The notes under the pieces are model-generated. The model was not told where the DNA came from. It ran no database searches and was given only the letters and a program-made list of their open reading frames with translations. DNA of 64,000 nt from Stromatinia cepivora (lineage: Eukaryota; Ascomycota; Leotiomycetes; Helotiales; Sclerotiniaceae). The stretch lies in contig RCTD01000001.1 of the NCBI GenBank assembly GCA_014898415.1, positions 2,542,001-2,606,000 of the forward strand, written 5' to 3'. Shown here one piece after another: positions 26,570-38,583 of the stretch. Position 1 is the stretch's first letter; each line of letters opens with the position of its first letter. Position numbers and translations under genes: made by a program.

Positions 26570-27545
26570 TCAGAATCAAGTATTCCAAATCTTTGTAGTA
26601 CAAGTCCAAATCGTTGATGCTCAAATATGAATTGTTGAATTGAAAGAGATGATCGAGATGTTGTAGTTTATGATCGATATGTTATAGATTGTTTTTCGTT
26701 ATGGTCTATAAGCCCTGCTCTATCGAAAATACCTTTGTGCTTTTGAGAAGTTTATTAATAAAGAATAGGATATTGTTAAATGTTAAGATTAGTATATAGT
26801 ATTCTGTAGTGTAATCAATTGTTGTTTGATTATTGATTACAAGAATGAATTGGAGTTTTAGAAGATTATTTTTTTGTTAATTTGTTTTTTAGTTTTGTTT
26901 ATACAAATAATCAAATATATTTCGATATAATTATCGATAATCTATATAATCCCAATTTCTTGTCTTGTGGATGGTATACTGTATTCGATATCTGGAATGA
27001 ATTGAACAAGCAGTATTAGATCTTTGATTTGTTTTACAAAGCTTCGATGGATTATGATAAATATAAGATGAAGAAAATTCTGTTTGATAATTTCATTATT
27101 GAATTCAAGTAGCTGGTTATTAAATACAAGAAGATTACTGAGTAGCAAGTCGTCGATTTCAAATTCAAGGTTTCTCAGGAGTTGATCAATGTTTCAATCA
27201 ATCGTTCTAATAAGTTTTCTATTGTTGATATCGATATGTGAATGGTTTGGTGATAAGATATTTATAACGATTTGAAGGAAAAGATTCATTTTGATAATCA
27301 ACAAAAGAACCAGAGCATTAATTTCAATTATAATTAATCGAAGAATTATAATAAGAAATATACTATTGTTGCTATTCCCTTTATATTAGATCCTTTCAAT
27401 GATTCAATATAATTGGATATTGTTCGTTAAAGTTAATGTTTTCAAATTTGTTATATTTGTAAACAATATATGGAGTTCGGTTTTTGTATTTATTGTAAGA
27501 AACCGGGTTATTTTAAGGTTGAATATAAAAAGAAGTAGGTTAATG
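26570..27545 (+). pseudogene. Gypsy gag remnant with zinc knuckle
   Basis: The translation is broken by stops but ends in a nucleocapsid-like segment at 27485-27526 reading CIYCKKPGYFKVEY. In the CX2CX4HX4C zinc knuckle the third and fourth ligands should be His and Cys; here both are Tyr. His-to-Tyr needs C-to-T and Cys-to-Tyr needs G-to-A, the two strands of RIP. This fixes the position of gag upstream of the protease near 28050. Confidence 0.7.
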
Positions 27546-29279
27546 ATGTGAAGTATAATGTTAATATTGATACAAAATATAATTTTTATATTAATTGTTT
27601 TTTTTTAGTTAATCAATATCAAAGCTTAGGATTGTATTATAATATTGTTATCATTTCTTCGTATTAGGGTTCTGGAATATATCATATCGTTATTACCCTC
27701 TCGTATCAAAGCCAGAATTCATTTCCATCTACTTTATATTTCCTAATTACACTATTATATTATGTTTTTCTTATATTCTTTAGCTCTATACAAGATATCG
27801 ATTTAGATGGATATATTGAAGATTCTGTTTATTCGGAAGAGAGCGGTAATTCGATTTCTTAGTCAAATATATTAAAAGGTTAATTTCGATTTATAGATAT
27901 GAATCGAAATCCTTTGTGGGAAGTTTATCTTTATAGATTAGAAGATCAGTTATGTTTAAGAGTTTTTTATATCTTAAATCAACAAATAATAAATCTTTTA
28001 AAATTTCAATGGAAATCTCTCTTATATTTGATGTAATTATTCTATTTATTAGTTTTATTGATAATGGAGCTGCAGGTTATAGCTTTATTAATAGGAAAGT
28101 TGTTTTTTAATTTCGTATATTTATATATTCTTTTTCTTATAATCGTTATTTATTATTGGCTAATGGGAGATCGTTCGATATTTTGTTCTAGTATATATTT
28201 TTCGATATACGAATTAACAATTATAGGGAGATCGATTTGTTCTATATTATTACTTTATCCATTGTGGATCCTATGATTCTTGGACTCCTATGGCTTCAGT
28301 ATTACAATTCCATTATTGATTGATCGGCGATATCATTTAAGTTTACCTTTATATATTGTTTGAAGTATTACTGTTCTATTGGTTTTATAGTAATCATTAT
28401 CCCGGATGTTGTTTATAACCGAAAAGCAACTTTGCAAATTAATAGCAAAGTTGCAAAAACTGATCTTATACTACCTTTATGGAAACTTGTTTTACAATTA
28501 GTTTATATAGAAAAAATTATTAATAAAAACTTCAGGGATTTATCGTTGTCATCTTCGGATTAGGTTGTGGTCTTCGAGTTTGCTTTTGATTTCGATTCCA
28601 ATAGGATATCGGATATTGGGGAGAACCTTGATGATCCTGATATTGAGGTTTCGTTTAGTTTGAATTCTTATTATATTTGTTATATTAATAATACCGCAAA
28701 CACTCGGGTAAAGATGATTCCGAACTGGCCAATTTTGAAGTCGGTCTCAGTGCAAATCGTTACCGGTTTTAGGTTATATAGACAATTATTACGAAATCCG
28801 AATATTCTGTTTTTATTGTATATATCATTATTAGGGGATCAATCGATCGAACCATTCAATATTTTATGAAGTGTTCGTCCTAAGATAAATAATATAAAGT
28901 ACCTTATAGCTAATAGCTTTGTTCAATTCTGCAAAGATAAAAAGATCTATATCATTAAGGTTTTCTGGGACAAATTGGACTTAGTCTATGAGTTATATTA
29001 TATTGTTATTATTGATGCTATTCATATATATTATAATATAGTAGATAGTGATATTGAGAAGTTTATAAAGAAGATTGAGCGATTTATATCTATTGTGAAG
29101 GAGATTCAATATAAGTTACCTTTATAGCTTCGCGATTTATTCTTTGGTTTCCTGCCCTCTTTGACAAATGAATTTCTATTATAATGTTTTTGGGATTACA
29201 AGATTGAGATTGTGTTAGGCAAAAAGCTGTTATATATAAAGGGCCATTCAATATCTCCAATCGAGTTTTAGATCATTCA

Positions 29280-31800
29280 TAAATAGCTTGATGATAATCT
29301 GAACAAAGGATTTATTCATAAATCGCGCTTTTATTCAGTTGCTTCGCTTTTCCTTACTACAAAGTCTAAAAAGAGTATACGGATTTGTCAAGATTATCGG
29401 GGCTTGAATAATATTATTATCAAGAATCGATACCCTTTACCATTGATTAAAGAAACTCTAGATGTTTTATACTATATCAAAATCTATACTAAACTCAATA
29501 TTATCACTATATTTAACAAATTACAGATTGCAGAAAACTACAAATAAAAGACAATATTTACAATTCACTTTGAATTGTTTAAATCGCTGATGATATTTTT
29601 TGGTCTTTGCAATATGCTGATTTCGTTTCAAAACTATATCAATCATATTCTCTTTGATCTATTGAATAGGAATTATACAATATATCTAAACGATATCCTG
29701 ATTTACTTGAAGAATGTTTTTGATCATTAATAGCAAATAAGGGAGGTAATCCAAAAGCTTATCAATATTAGATTTCAGATCGATATTGATAAATACGAAT
29801 TTGAGATAATACAAACAAAGTACCTCGGATTGATTATCATACCAGAAGATATCGAAATGGATCCTGAAAAAATCAAGATTATCCTGGAATGAAAATCATT
29901 AATTAAACTCAAAGATTTGCAATGGTTCCTAGATTTCGTCAATTTCTATTGGTATTTCATTTGCAACTTTTTTAAAATTATTGAATCCTTAAATCAATTG
30001 TAGCGAAAGAAGAATATATAGAATTGGACTGATAATCAAAAGGATGCCTTTAGAATATTCAAGGATACTTTTGTATCAATATCGATCCTCGTAATATTCG
30101 ATCATTACTATTATATAATCGTAAAAACAAATACCTTTAATTAAACGGCAGATAATATCCTTTTACAATATAATAATGAAGATTTGTTGCAACTAGTTAT
30201 ATACTTTTCTTCGAAATATAATATTGTTGAGTATAATTATGAGATTTATAATAAAGAATTGCTTATTATCATCAAATCCCTAAAAGAGTAGTGATCTGAG
30301 CTATACGGAACTTAGAAATCATTCGAGATTATCATTGATTATAAGAACCTGGAATATTTTATATCTACCAAAATGTTGAATCAATGGTAAGCTCAATAGA
30401 TCGAATTCCTATCCGGCTTCAATTTTCGTATTATATATCGGCTTAACTATAAAGCAGTTCGCCCTGATACATTGAACCGGAAAGTTGAAGATCGATTAAC
30501 TCATACCGATCCTAATAATGATTATATAAAGAACCGTTTGCAGATTATTCTGTTACAAAGGATATTCAATCTAATTGTATTCAAAGACTTCATCAAATAG
30601 GTAAACAACGATATCAATCTTATTGTAGTCTTTATAAATATGATCATCCTGGATATAGAAAAGCTGATTGACGATTTAATCGATAAAACTTACAAATCAT
30701 CCGAGCTGGTCATTATTATATATACAACATTTCAGAACCCCGCTGTCTGTTATTGGCCATTATCTATATATAAAAACCTACAAATTGTTTTATAAGATTA
30801 TAGATTTCTCAATAATAAGATCTTTTATTGAAATCGTTTTTTTATATTTCTTATAGCCAAGTTCTATATATAGATTATATATCGAATATATTCTATAGAA
30901 CCCGTTGGACATTCTGATCGAATTAAAACAGTTGATCTTGTTTTTTGTATCTATTAGTAACCCAATATAACAAAGGAAATTGAAGCCTTCGTATAGATAT
31001 ACCAACTCTGTTTCCAAACAAAAACTTCTCGGCTAACAGTATCTGGATTCCTCGAACTATTGCCGGTTCCGTTTCAATCCTGATCCGATATTTCAATTGA
31101 TTATATCATATTATTGCTAATCAGTATACACTACAAAAAGAAATACTAATATATTATTATTATTATCTACCATCTAACCAAGATATATCATTTTATACCT
31201 ATAATAAAATTATCTACAAAAGAATTAACAGATCGATTCGTAAAGAAGATCTACTATCTACATAATACATTTGATAATATTATATCCAATAGAAGTATGC
31301 AATTCGTATCCGAATTTTGAAGATATCTATCTAAATATCTTTTTATCATCTTTAAACAATCCTCTTCATTTCATCCGGAATCCAATAAATAAATGAAGCA
31401 AATCAATACTATAATAGAACAATACCTCAAAGCTTTTATAAACTTTCATCAAAACAATTGATATAATTAATTCCCACTCACAGAATTCATACTAAACAAT
31501 ACCATTTCTGAAACCACTAAAATATCCCCATTTTTCGTTAATTATAATTTTCATCCACATCTCAACACCGAACCCTCTTCATTTATACCTCCGAATTTAT
31601 TGTATCAAAAACAACATAAGTTTCTGAAAACGAATAAGATTGCCGACCGTTTCGATCTTATTTTAACAAAATTGAAGACCCTTGCAATACAATCTATTCA
31701 AAAGTATGAAAATAATGCTAATAGAATCTATACTGATACTCTATTGTATCGAAAAAATAACAAAGTATAAATTAATATTAGAAATATAAAGATTAATTAA
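29280..31800 (+). pseudogene. Gypsy reverse transcriptase, RNase H and integrase remnants
   Basis: Reverse transcriptase is readable from about 29330: SIRICQDYRGLNNIIIKNRY, then PLPLIKETLD, TKLNIITIFNKLQI and YLNDILIYLKN (catalytic YLDD changed to YLND). FVNFYWYFICNFFKIIESL marks the RT/RNase H join near 29935. Integrase follows: GHSDRIKTVDL, then ITKEIEAFV (zinc-binding region, about 30900-31010), WSDISIDY-like sequence (about 31090), RSMQFVSEF near 31300, and SSSFHPESNK with INTIIEQYLKAF near 31360-31440. Multiple stops interrupt all of these. The order and spacing are those of a fungal chromovirus pol. Confidence 0.85.
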
Positions 31801-32442
31801 TCAATAAAGAAAAACAATAACAAATAGAACAGACCTTATAAAGTTCTTAAGGTTTACAAATATACTTGCTTGTTTCAATTCTCGGCTAGCTTCAAGATCT
31901 TTCTAGTATTCTACAATTCATTGTTCCAATCGCTTCACCGATCGTTAGGACTACCAGGTCAGGAAATTATCAATGCTTTCGAATTACAACGAAATTTAGG
32001 ATACATCCTCAAAAGGGACGATGAAATATATAAAGAAATAAAGCGATAGAAATTCAAAAAGATCCTCGATTGTTATAATAAAGATAAACTTCATTATTAG
32101 ATCAAATGGAAACACTATTCAGCTTTATAACAACCTATCAACAATCTTCGGAATTAAAAAAATATAATCATTGTTTTCCATTTAACGAATCCAAACAAAC
32201 CAGATTCCCTTATTTGAATAGATTTCAAAAGACCCCTTGCCCCAGTAGTATTAGTACTAAGTACAATTACGATACGAAACCGGGATAGGCCTAAGAAGTT
32301 TCAATATATAATCACTATCCCCAAGAAAGTTTATTTTAATCCGATAATGAATATTAGAATATTCTAATATTATTTTGTTCTTTTAAAATAATAATTGATA
32401 ATATATCGCATATTATAAACGATTATCTTGAACGAAGAGTAC

Positions 32443-32591
32443 TATTACAACACCAACTACATATTCTATAGTTGCCTTCATACCTCAAATACAAACCTTT
32501 AGCATGCCCTACTTCCTATAAGTAGGGCCTTACTCTTCCATAGCTCTTCCACCCTTATAATACAATATACATCTTTACCCGTACCTTGATA
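32443..32591 (+). repeat. Gypsy 3' LTR
   Basis: The 149-bp LTR begins TATTACAACACC, the G-to-A decayed form of TGTCACGGCGCC, and ends CTTGATA. It has the same length as the 5' LTR with no gaps. A purine-rich segment (gaacgaagag, about 32430-32439) precedes it. Confidence 0.93.
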
Positions 32592-32596
32592 TATAT

Positions 32597-32635
32597 AATC
32601 AACAATACTACTACTTCCTGCACCAAAAGTTAATA
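32597..32635 (+). repeat. Copia-1 plus copy, 3' LTR, right piece
   Basis: The remaining 39 bp of the Copia-1 LTR run from aatcaacaatac to aaaagttaata. GAGAA follows at 32636-32640, the right target-site duplication of Copia-1, and then Copia-2 resumes. Confidence 0.92.
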
Positions 32636-32640
32636 GAGAA

Positions 32641-34737
<2,097 letters not shown>

Positions 34738-35029
34738 ATTAATGTCACGAATCGTGAACCACAGGAGGCTAATCACGTGATACCCCTTATCTCCCATGTC
34801 AATTTATGAGCTGATCGTCCGTGCACATGCGTTACGAATCATACGATTTAGTATGGTAAAATGGTGACCCTAATAACGCATGCGCACAGCCCCGCAGCTC
34901 ACGAATGGGTATTTGTGTATATATATCTAGTCGCTCCTTACGAGCCATAGTTCTTCAGTTGTAGATTCTAAGGAACATAATTGACCCTGTTTATTCAGCT
35001 CTACTACGGCTCTTGTGCGTCACAATTAA
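34738..35029. repeat. Target-site duplication pair ATTAA around the solo LTR
   Basis: ATTAA occurs at 34738-34742 and 35025-35029, flanking the TG...CA unit at 34743-35024. With one copy removed, the Copia-2 reading frame is restored across the site. Confidence 0.88.
34743..35024. mobile_element. Solo LTR, 282 bp, not RIP-decayed
   Basis: The unit starts TGTCACGAATCGTG and ends TGTGCGTCACA. It is flanked by a perfect 5-bp duplication ATTAA and inserted in the RNase H end of Copia-2. A TATA-like tract (tgtatatatatctag, near 34916) lies inside, as LTR promoters have. It has ordinary base composition with many C and G and CpG sites, in sharp contrast to the flanking AT-rich DNA. No internal region or second LTR is present, so it is best explained by LTR-LTR recombination. 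No other copy lies in this window, so its family and orientation are unknown. Confidence 0.85.
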
Positions 35030-35104
35030 TAGATGGTTTTACAAAATCATTAAAAAGAATTAAATTATCAAGATTTATTAAAATAATTCAAGATATAATT
35101 TAAT
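35030..35104 (+). pseudogene. Copia-2 polyprotein C-terminal end
   Basis: The translation reads DGFTKSLKRIKLSRFIKII and ends at a TAA near 35104. LADGFTKSL is the usual closing motif of Copia RNase H, so this is the natural 3' end of the Copia-2 frame. Confidence 0.8.
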
Positions 35105-35110
35105 TTTTCA

Positions 35111-35362
35111 AATAAATATTAATAGTTTTTATGAATTTGAATTATATATAGAAACGATTAGATTTCATTATTTTAGCATAAGATTTTGATCATTTTAAGA
35201 TTATATATATGTATAATTTAAATTTACGATAATAAACAAATAAGTATTAGTAGTTTTTGTGAATTTAGACTATATATAAGAACAATCAGATTTTATCATT
35301 TTAATATAAGATTTTGATTATTCTAAGATTATATATATATTTAATTTAAGTTCACAATAACA
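35111..35362. repeat. Tandem duplication, about 128-bp unit
   Basis: The unit starting aataaatattaatagtttt at 35111 recurs at 35239 (aataagtattagtagtttt). The two copies differ mainly by transitions. The array follows the Copia-2 stop, where the 3' LTR would be expected, but I could not find a matching 5' LTR. Confidence 0.8.
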
Positions 35363-36130
35363 AGTATATTGAATTATAATGTATTATTAATAATTCAAAG
35401 TAATTTATTATTATTATATATCAATAATGATTTAAAGTAATATAGAAAGTATATAGATCTATTTTTATATGATTTAGAAAGCAAAAATACTTATAATTAT
35501 AAGGTATTTATTATAAAGAGTTATTATTATTATTATTGAATAATAAATAATTCTCATTAATCATTTCATAATATAAAGGTCTATATATATATATAGAATA
35601 TACTTATTTCGAATAATAAGAATAATATAATCAATATGATCAATTAGACCAATTAGATCAAATTGGAATAATAAATCTTTATTCAAATTAATAAATAAGA
35701 ATAAAACATTGATATATAAAAAAATTCAGGAAAAGTATATAAAAAGATTATACTCTCAATATTGAAGATTAAGAATCTGTACTCTAATATTATATATAAT
35801 ATTATTATATTATTCAACTTTTACTACTATAATTTAATATTTACTTATTCCATTATAGTCTCTGAACCACTACTTCTCAATTATAAGGTTTAGAAGATTA
35901 AAATTCCATTTTTTGGTTTGTATATTATACTTTATTTTCTTTTCAAAATCAATAAATCGATGGATTTTATAGTGGATTATATTATTAAAAGGTATATAAA
36001 ATGAATTAAAATCTATTGATATTTTGAAGGATTCCCGAAAGAGCGGAATCTGTTGTATAAAAAGAGAGTAGAATATTCGATAGAAAACGATAGATTGTGG
36101 TTGCCGAAATAGTTTTGATATTATAAATGT
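35363..36130. other. AT-rich block edge
   Basis: AT-rich, no recognisable feature. Composition becomes ordinary near 36130, marking the right border of the repeat compartment. Confidence 0.55.
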
Positions 36131-36312
36131 GAAGACACTACTAAATACCAAAAATGTTTATTTGCAATACTATATAAATGCCTGCACAAGTGAAAATTTC
36201 ACACAGAGGTATGCCTTAGTGGCACAGTACAATATCGTTCGTCCAACAGGTCTGAACCATACATACTTACAAATCTTTGAGTGGAGCTTCCCCCTTGCCA
36301 TTTCCATACTTT

Positions 36313-36960
36313 TTAACGGACCTTTCCAGCAGTACTATCATCCTTGAAGACTGCAACCTCACCACTACTCACATGTTCTGCAACTTGATCTGCTTGCCAT
36401 TTCTTGAATGAGAAGCCTACACCCTCATGGCCGTAGTCTTTATCATTGGCTTGATCTTTGTGATATTTGACTCGTATGAAATCGCTGTGAACGGTCTCGG
36501 GGTCGAGAGACAAAGTAACAAGTACATTGATTGTAGCAGTTTTTGGAATAATTTTGAAGGTCCATGACTGTTCCAGGTTAGAAGTTATTTAACATGAATC
36601 AGCTGACTTCGTGGTGAGTATTAATACCTGTTCATTCTTGAACTGAATAACCATCACTTCTCACAGCTTCATACCACTCGTTTTTGCTATCTTAAACAAC
36701 TGTGGTAGCGCAAACTACTGCTCGGCCATCTTGTACCGATCATTGGCGTAAACGAATTGGTCATCATATACGTAGTCAGTCGTATATATTCTGACACGTT
36801 CGATGGTAAGTAGACAGCTATAAAGAGCAGTTATGCCGTCAACGAGTGCTTGGCGAGCGGGAGACAGAGGTAGAGATTTGGAAGGATCGGGGCGTCAGTC
36901 TTAAGTCGAAGAGGTTTGGCGAACTTCCAAGTTCTCTCCAGGGGCTGTTGCGGTTGTCAT
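36313..36960 (-). pseudogene. RIP-damaged relic of an unknown protein gene
   Basis: A former gene of roughly 200 codons can be traced on the minus strand from ATG at 36960 (MTTATAPGENLEVRQTSST). It continues in the same frame through TAA and TGA stops to DPSKSLPLSPARQALVDGI, then DDQFVYANDRYKMAEQ and a TAG. After one or two frame breaks, and possibly an intron ending at about 36576, it runs through SWTFKIIPKTATINVLVTLS and FIRVKYHKDQANDKDYGHEG to a TAA at 36313. The pattern TAA/TGA/TAG at places where CAA, CGA and TGG would fit suggests C-to-T and G-to-A damage. The last 66 or more codons remain open. I do not recognise the family with certainty; an NTF2/SnoaL-like fold is a guess. It lies right beside the AT-rich block. 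Confidence 0.6.
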
Positions 36961-37826
36961 GACTGTACGTGTCGAGATGAGTGAATAAGGATTTCTGAGT
37001 GGTGTTCGTGGGAGTATTCTGGTGGTGATCATTGAACATGGGAAACTGCATAGAAACGGGGCAGGAAGATAGGGATCAATGATTTATAGATATGCTGAAC
37101 CACAGCTACTTAGTACATGTGGCGCTACTTATACGCGTGTATACCAATAAACAGTGACGTCAATATGACGGAGGAGACTATGTAGACAGGTAGGTGCTTC
37201 AGTCATCGATGGTTTATGTGCGGGAGCGTGCCACTCTAGATCGATTAGGATTTGTCACTCCTACGGCAAATATTTTGTAAAAACGACAAAATACATTCTA
37301 ATTCCAGAAGCTTGAAGTGTTGACGTAGTCCATTTGTTGGGATGCGGGATATGATCGGCAAGTGGCGTCTCTCACACTCATATTATATCTTCAGAGCTTC
37401 ATAAATAGTACCACAAATAAAATCCTGAGCATCCACGCCATTTACGCCGTAGTACATAAATCCAAGAACTATTTGATTGTCAAATCCAAATTAGAACATT
37501 GAAGGTATTATTAAGTTTTAAGTACATATCCCGTGCTTCGCCTCATAAGCGGTTCTACGTGATCATTCCATATGTCTAAAGGCACAAATATCAGGCGGAG
37601 TCAATTTTGTAAGTTCATGTAGCACCTGCATACAATAGCTCTCCTCATTTGATGTTTACTTGGTTATTTTTAGTAAATGGAGTGAGCTAATGCAAGGTGA
37701 TTTGAGATCATCCTCCGATACAGAAGAAACCGAGGGGACGGGATCCATAAAGGGGACGAATAAATGATATTCAAAAGAGCTCAATTGAGACCATTTTGAC
37801 TCCAATTTTATTCTTAAACTTTCTTC
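36961..37826. other. Intergenic region
   Basis: Ordinary composition, no frame or motif that I can support as a gene. It separates the relic gene from the 3' end of the DUF899 gene. Confidence 0.5.
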
Positions 37827-38408
37827 TCATTCGCGCTTCTTCACATCCTCGTACTCATCATGCAAATTCCAATCTCCCATAACATCATCCTGTCTTCCAA
37901 GCGGCGTCATGTCTAACAACCTATATGTAACCAACAAACAATCCAATCCTCTCGCATATGTGCTGTATGTATGAAAAACCTCATCGCCATCCTTCCAGAA
38001 GACACTCAGGCCAGGCTCTTCTCCTTTATCGCTCTCTTTCAATACTTCTCTCTTTCTGTAATTGTACTCATCTCTATTCTCTTGTATGGTAACACCAAAA
38101 TCATGGTTAAATTCCGTCTCGAAGGAACTAACCCATTCATAACTCCATCCCATCCTCTTCTTGAATTCTTCTATCTTCTCAATTGGTGCACGAGACACAA
38201 GAACAAGTGTTGTGTCTCGAGAGTTGAGGTGGGTGAGGGAGGATGGAAGGTTATCGGTAAGAAATGAGCAACCTGGACAGCCGGCTTGGCTGGAGGGGGA
38301 GAGCATGAAGTGGTAAATAATGAGTTGTTTGCGATCGTGGAAGAGGGACGAGAGTGTAATGGGACCTGTGGGCGATGTGAAAGTGTAGTTTTTGGTGACT
38401 TTAGTCAT
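37827..38408 (-). CDS. DUF899 thioredoxin-like protein (5' end disrupted)
   Basis: Open frame of 193 aa from ATG 38408. It matches the DUF899 family, thioredoxin-fold proteins of unknown substrate: KQLIIYHFMLSP, then AGCPGCSFLTDNL with a CXXC pair near residues 44-47, DTTLVLVSRAPIEKIEEFKK, GWSYEWVSSFETEFNHDFGV and GLSVFWKDGDEVFHTYSTYA. The family normally has about 40-50 more residues at the N-terminus. Those residues are present upstream in the same frame (RKIVDQAEWLEARRELFV, then KEKAQLHSQDALSKTLRDFP) but without an ATG. A plausible start (ATG 38583) and a KGTSHPVA segment lie in two other frames. Either two indels have broken the gene, or the assembly is wrong here. The 193-aa start is the only in-frame Met. 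Confidence 0.7.
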   Translation of the reverse strand: MTKVTKNYTFTSPTGPITLSSLFHDRKQLIIYHFMLSPSSQAGCPGCSFLTDNLPSSLTHLNSRDTTLVLVSRAPIEKIEEFKKRMGWSYEWVSSFETEFNHDFGVTIQENRDEYNYRKREVLKESDKGEEPGLSVFWKDGDEVFHTYSTYARGLDCLLVTYRLLDMTPLGRQDDVMGDWNLHDEYEDVKKRE

Positions 38409-38583
38409 GGGAAAGTCGCGGAGGGTTTTGCTGAGGGCATCTTGTGAGTGGAGTTGAGCTTTTTCTTTGACAAAAAGTTCACGTCGGGCCTCGAGCCATT
38501 CGGCTTGGTCAACGATCTTGCGGGGAGTCGTGTCAGCACAGATTCGGTTGCTGCAACGGGATGGCTAGTACCTTTCCTGGCAT
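38409..38583 (-). pseudogene. Frameshifted N-terminal part of the DUF899 gene
   Basis: Three frames each hold part of the expected N-terminus: ATGCCAGGAAAG (MPGK) at 38583, then KGTSHPVA, then a segment through IVDQAEWLEARRELFV that joins the main frame. A splice between them would need an intron of about 21 bp, which is too short. Two small indels explain it better. Confidence 0.5.

Larger units (their letters stand above)
26059..32591 (+). mobile_element. Ty3/gypsy chromovirus, RIP-decayed
   Basis: This 6533-bp element is bounded by 149-bp LTRs (26059-26207 and 32443-32591) and the target-site duplication TATAT (26054-26058 and 32592-32596). It lies inside the 3' LTR of Copia-1. Domain order on the plus strand is gag with a CCHC knuckle, protease (FIDNGAAG near 28050), reverse transcriptase, RNase H, integrase, and a chromodomain-like C-terminus near 31840-32100 (LPGQEI, then ILDCYNKDKLHY and IKWKHY). 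Protease-RT-RNase H-integrase order with a terminal chromodomain defines chromoviruses. All LTR differences I compared are transitions. The reverse-transcriptase catalytic motif reads YLND at 29683-29694 instead of YLDD, and stops are abundant, so the element is inactive. Confidence 0.93.
20576..32635 (+). mobile_element. Copia-1 retrotransposon, plus copy, split by a gypsy element
   Basis: This element inserted into Copia-2 between its integrase and reverse transcriptase. The 5' LTR is 20576-20741. The 3' LTR is broken into 25932-26058 and 32597-32635 (127 + 39 = 166 bp, exactly one LTR) by the Ty3/gypsy element. A target-site duplication GAGAA flanks it (20571-20575 and 32636-32640). Without the gypsy insert the element is about 5.5 kb, like its inverted sister at 8290-13793. 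Readable remnants include a pre-integrase/integrase region near 22300-23250 (YLGLNKIKNLYK, then FEFIYFDIAELFPKS) and reverse transcriptase near 24560-24720 (LECLYFDIKNAFIKLYLKEKIYF). Stops are frequent throughout, so it cannot be active. Confidence 0.92.

Noticed and set aside
30790..31017. Minus-strand frame starting METELVYLYEGFNFL
   Set aside because: It is antisense to the gypsy integrase zinc-binding region, which is recognisable on the plus strand.
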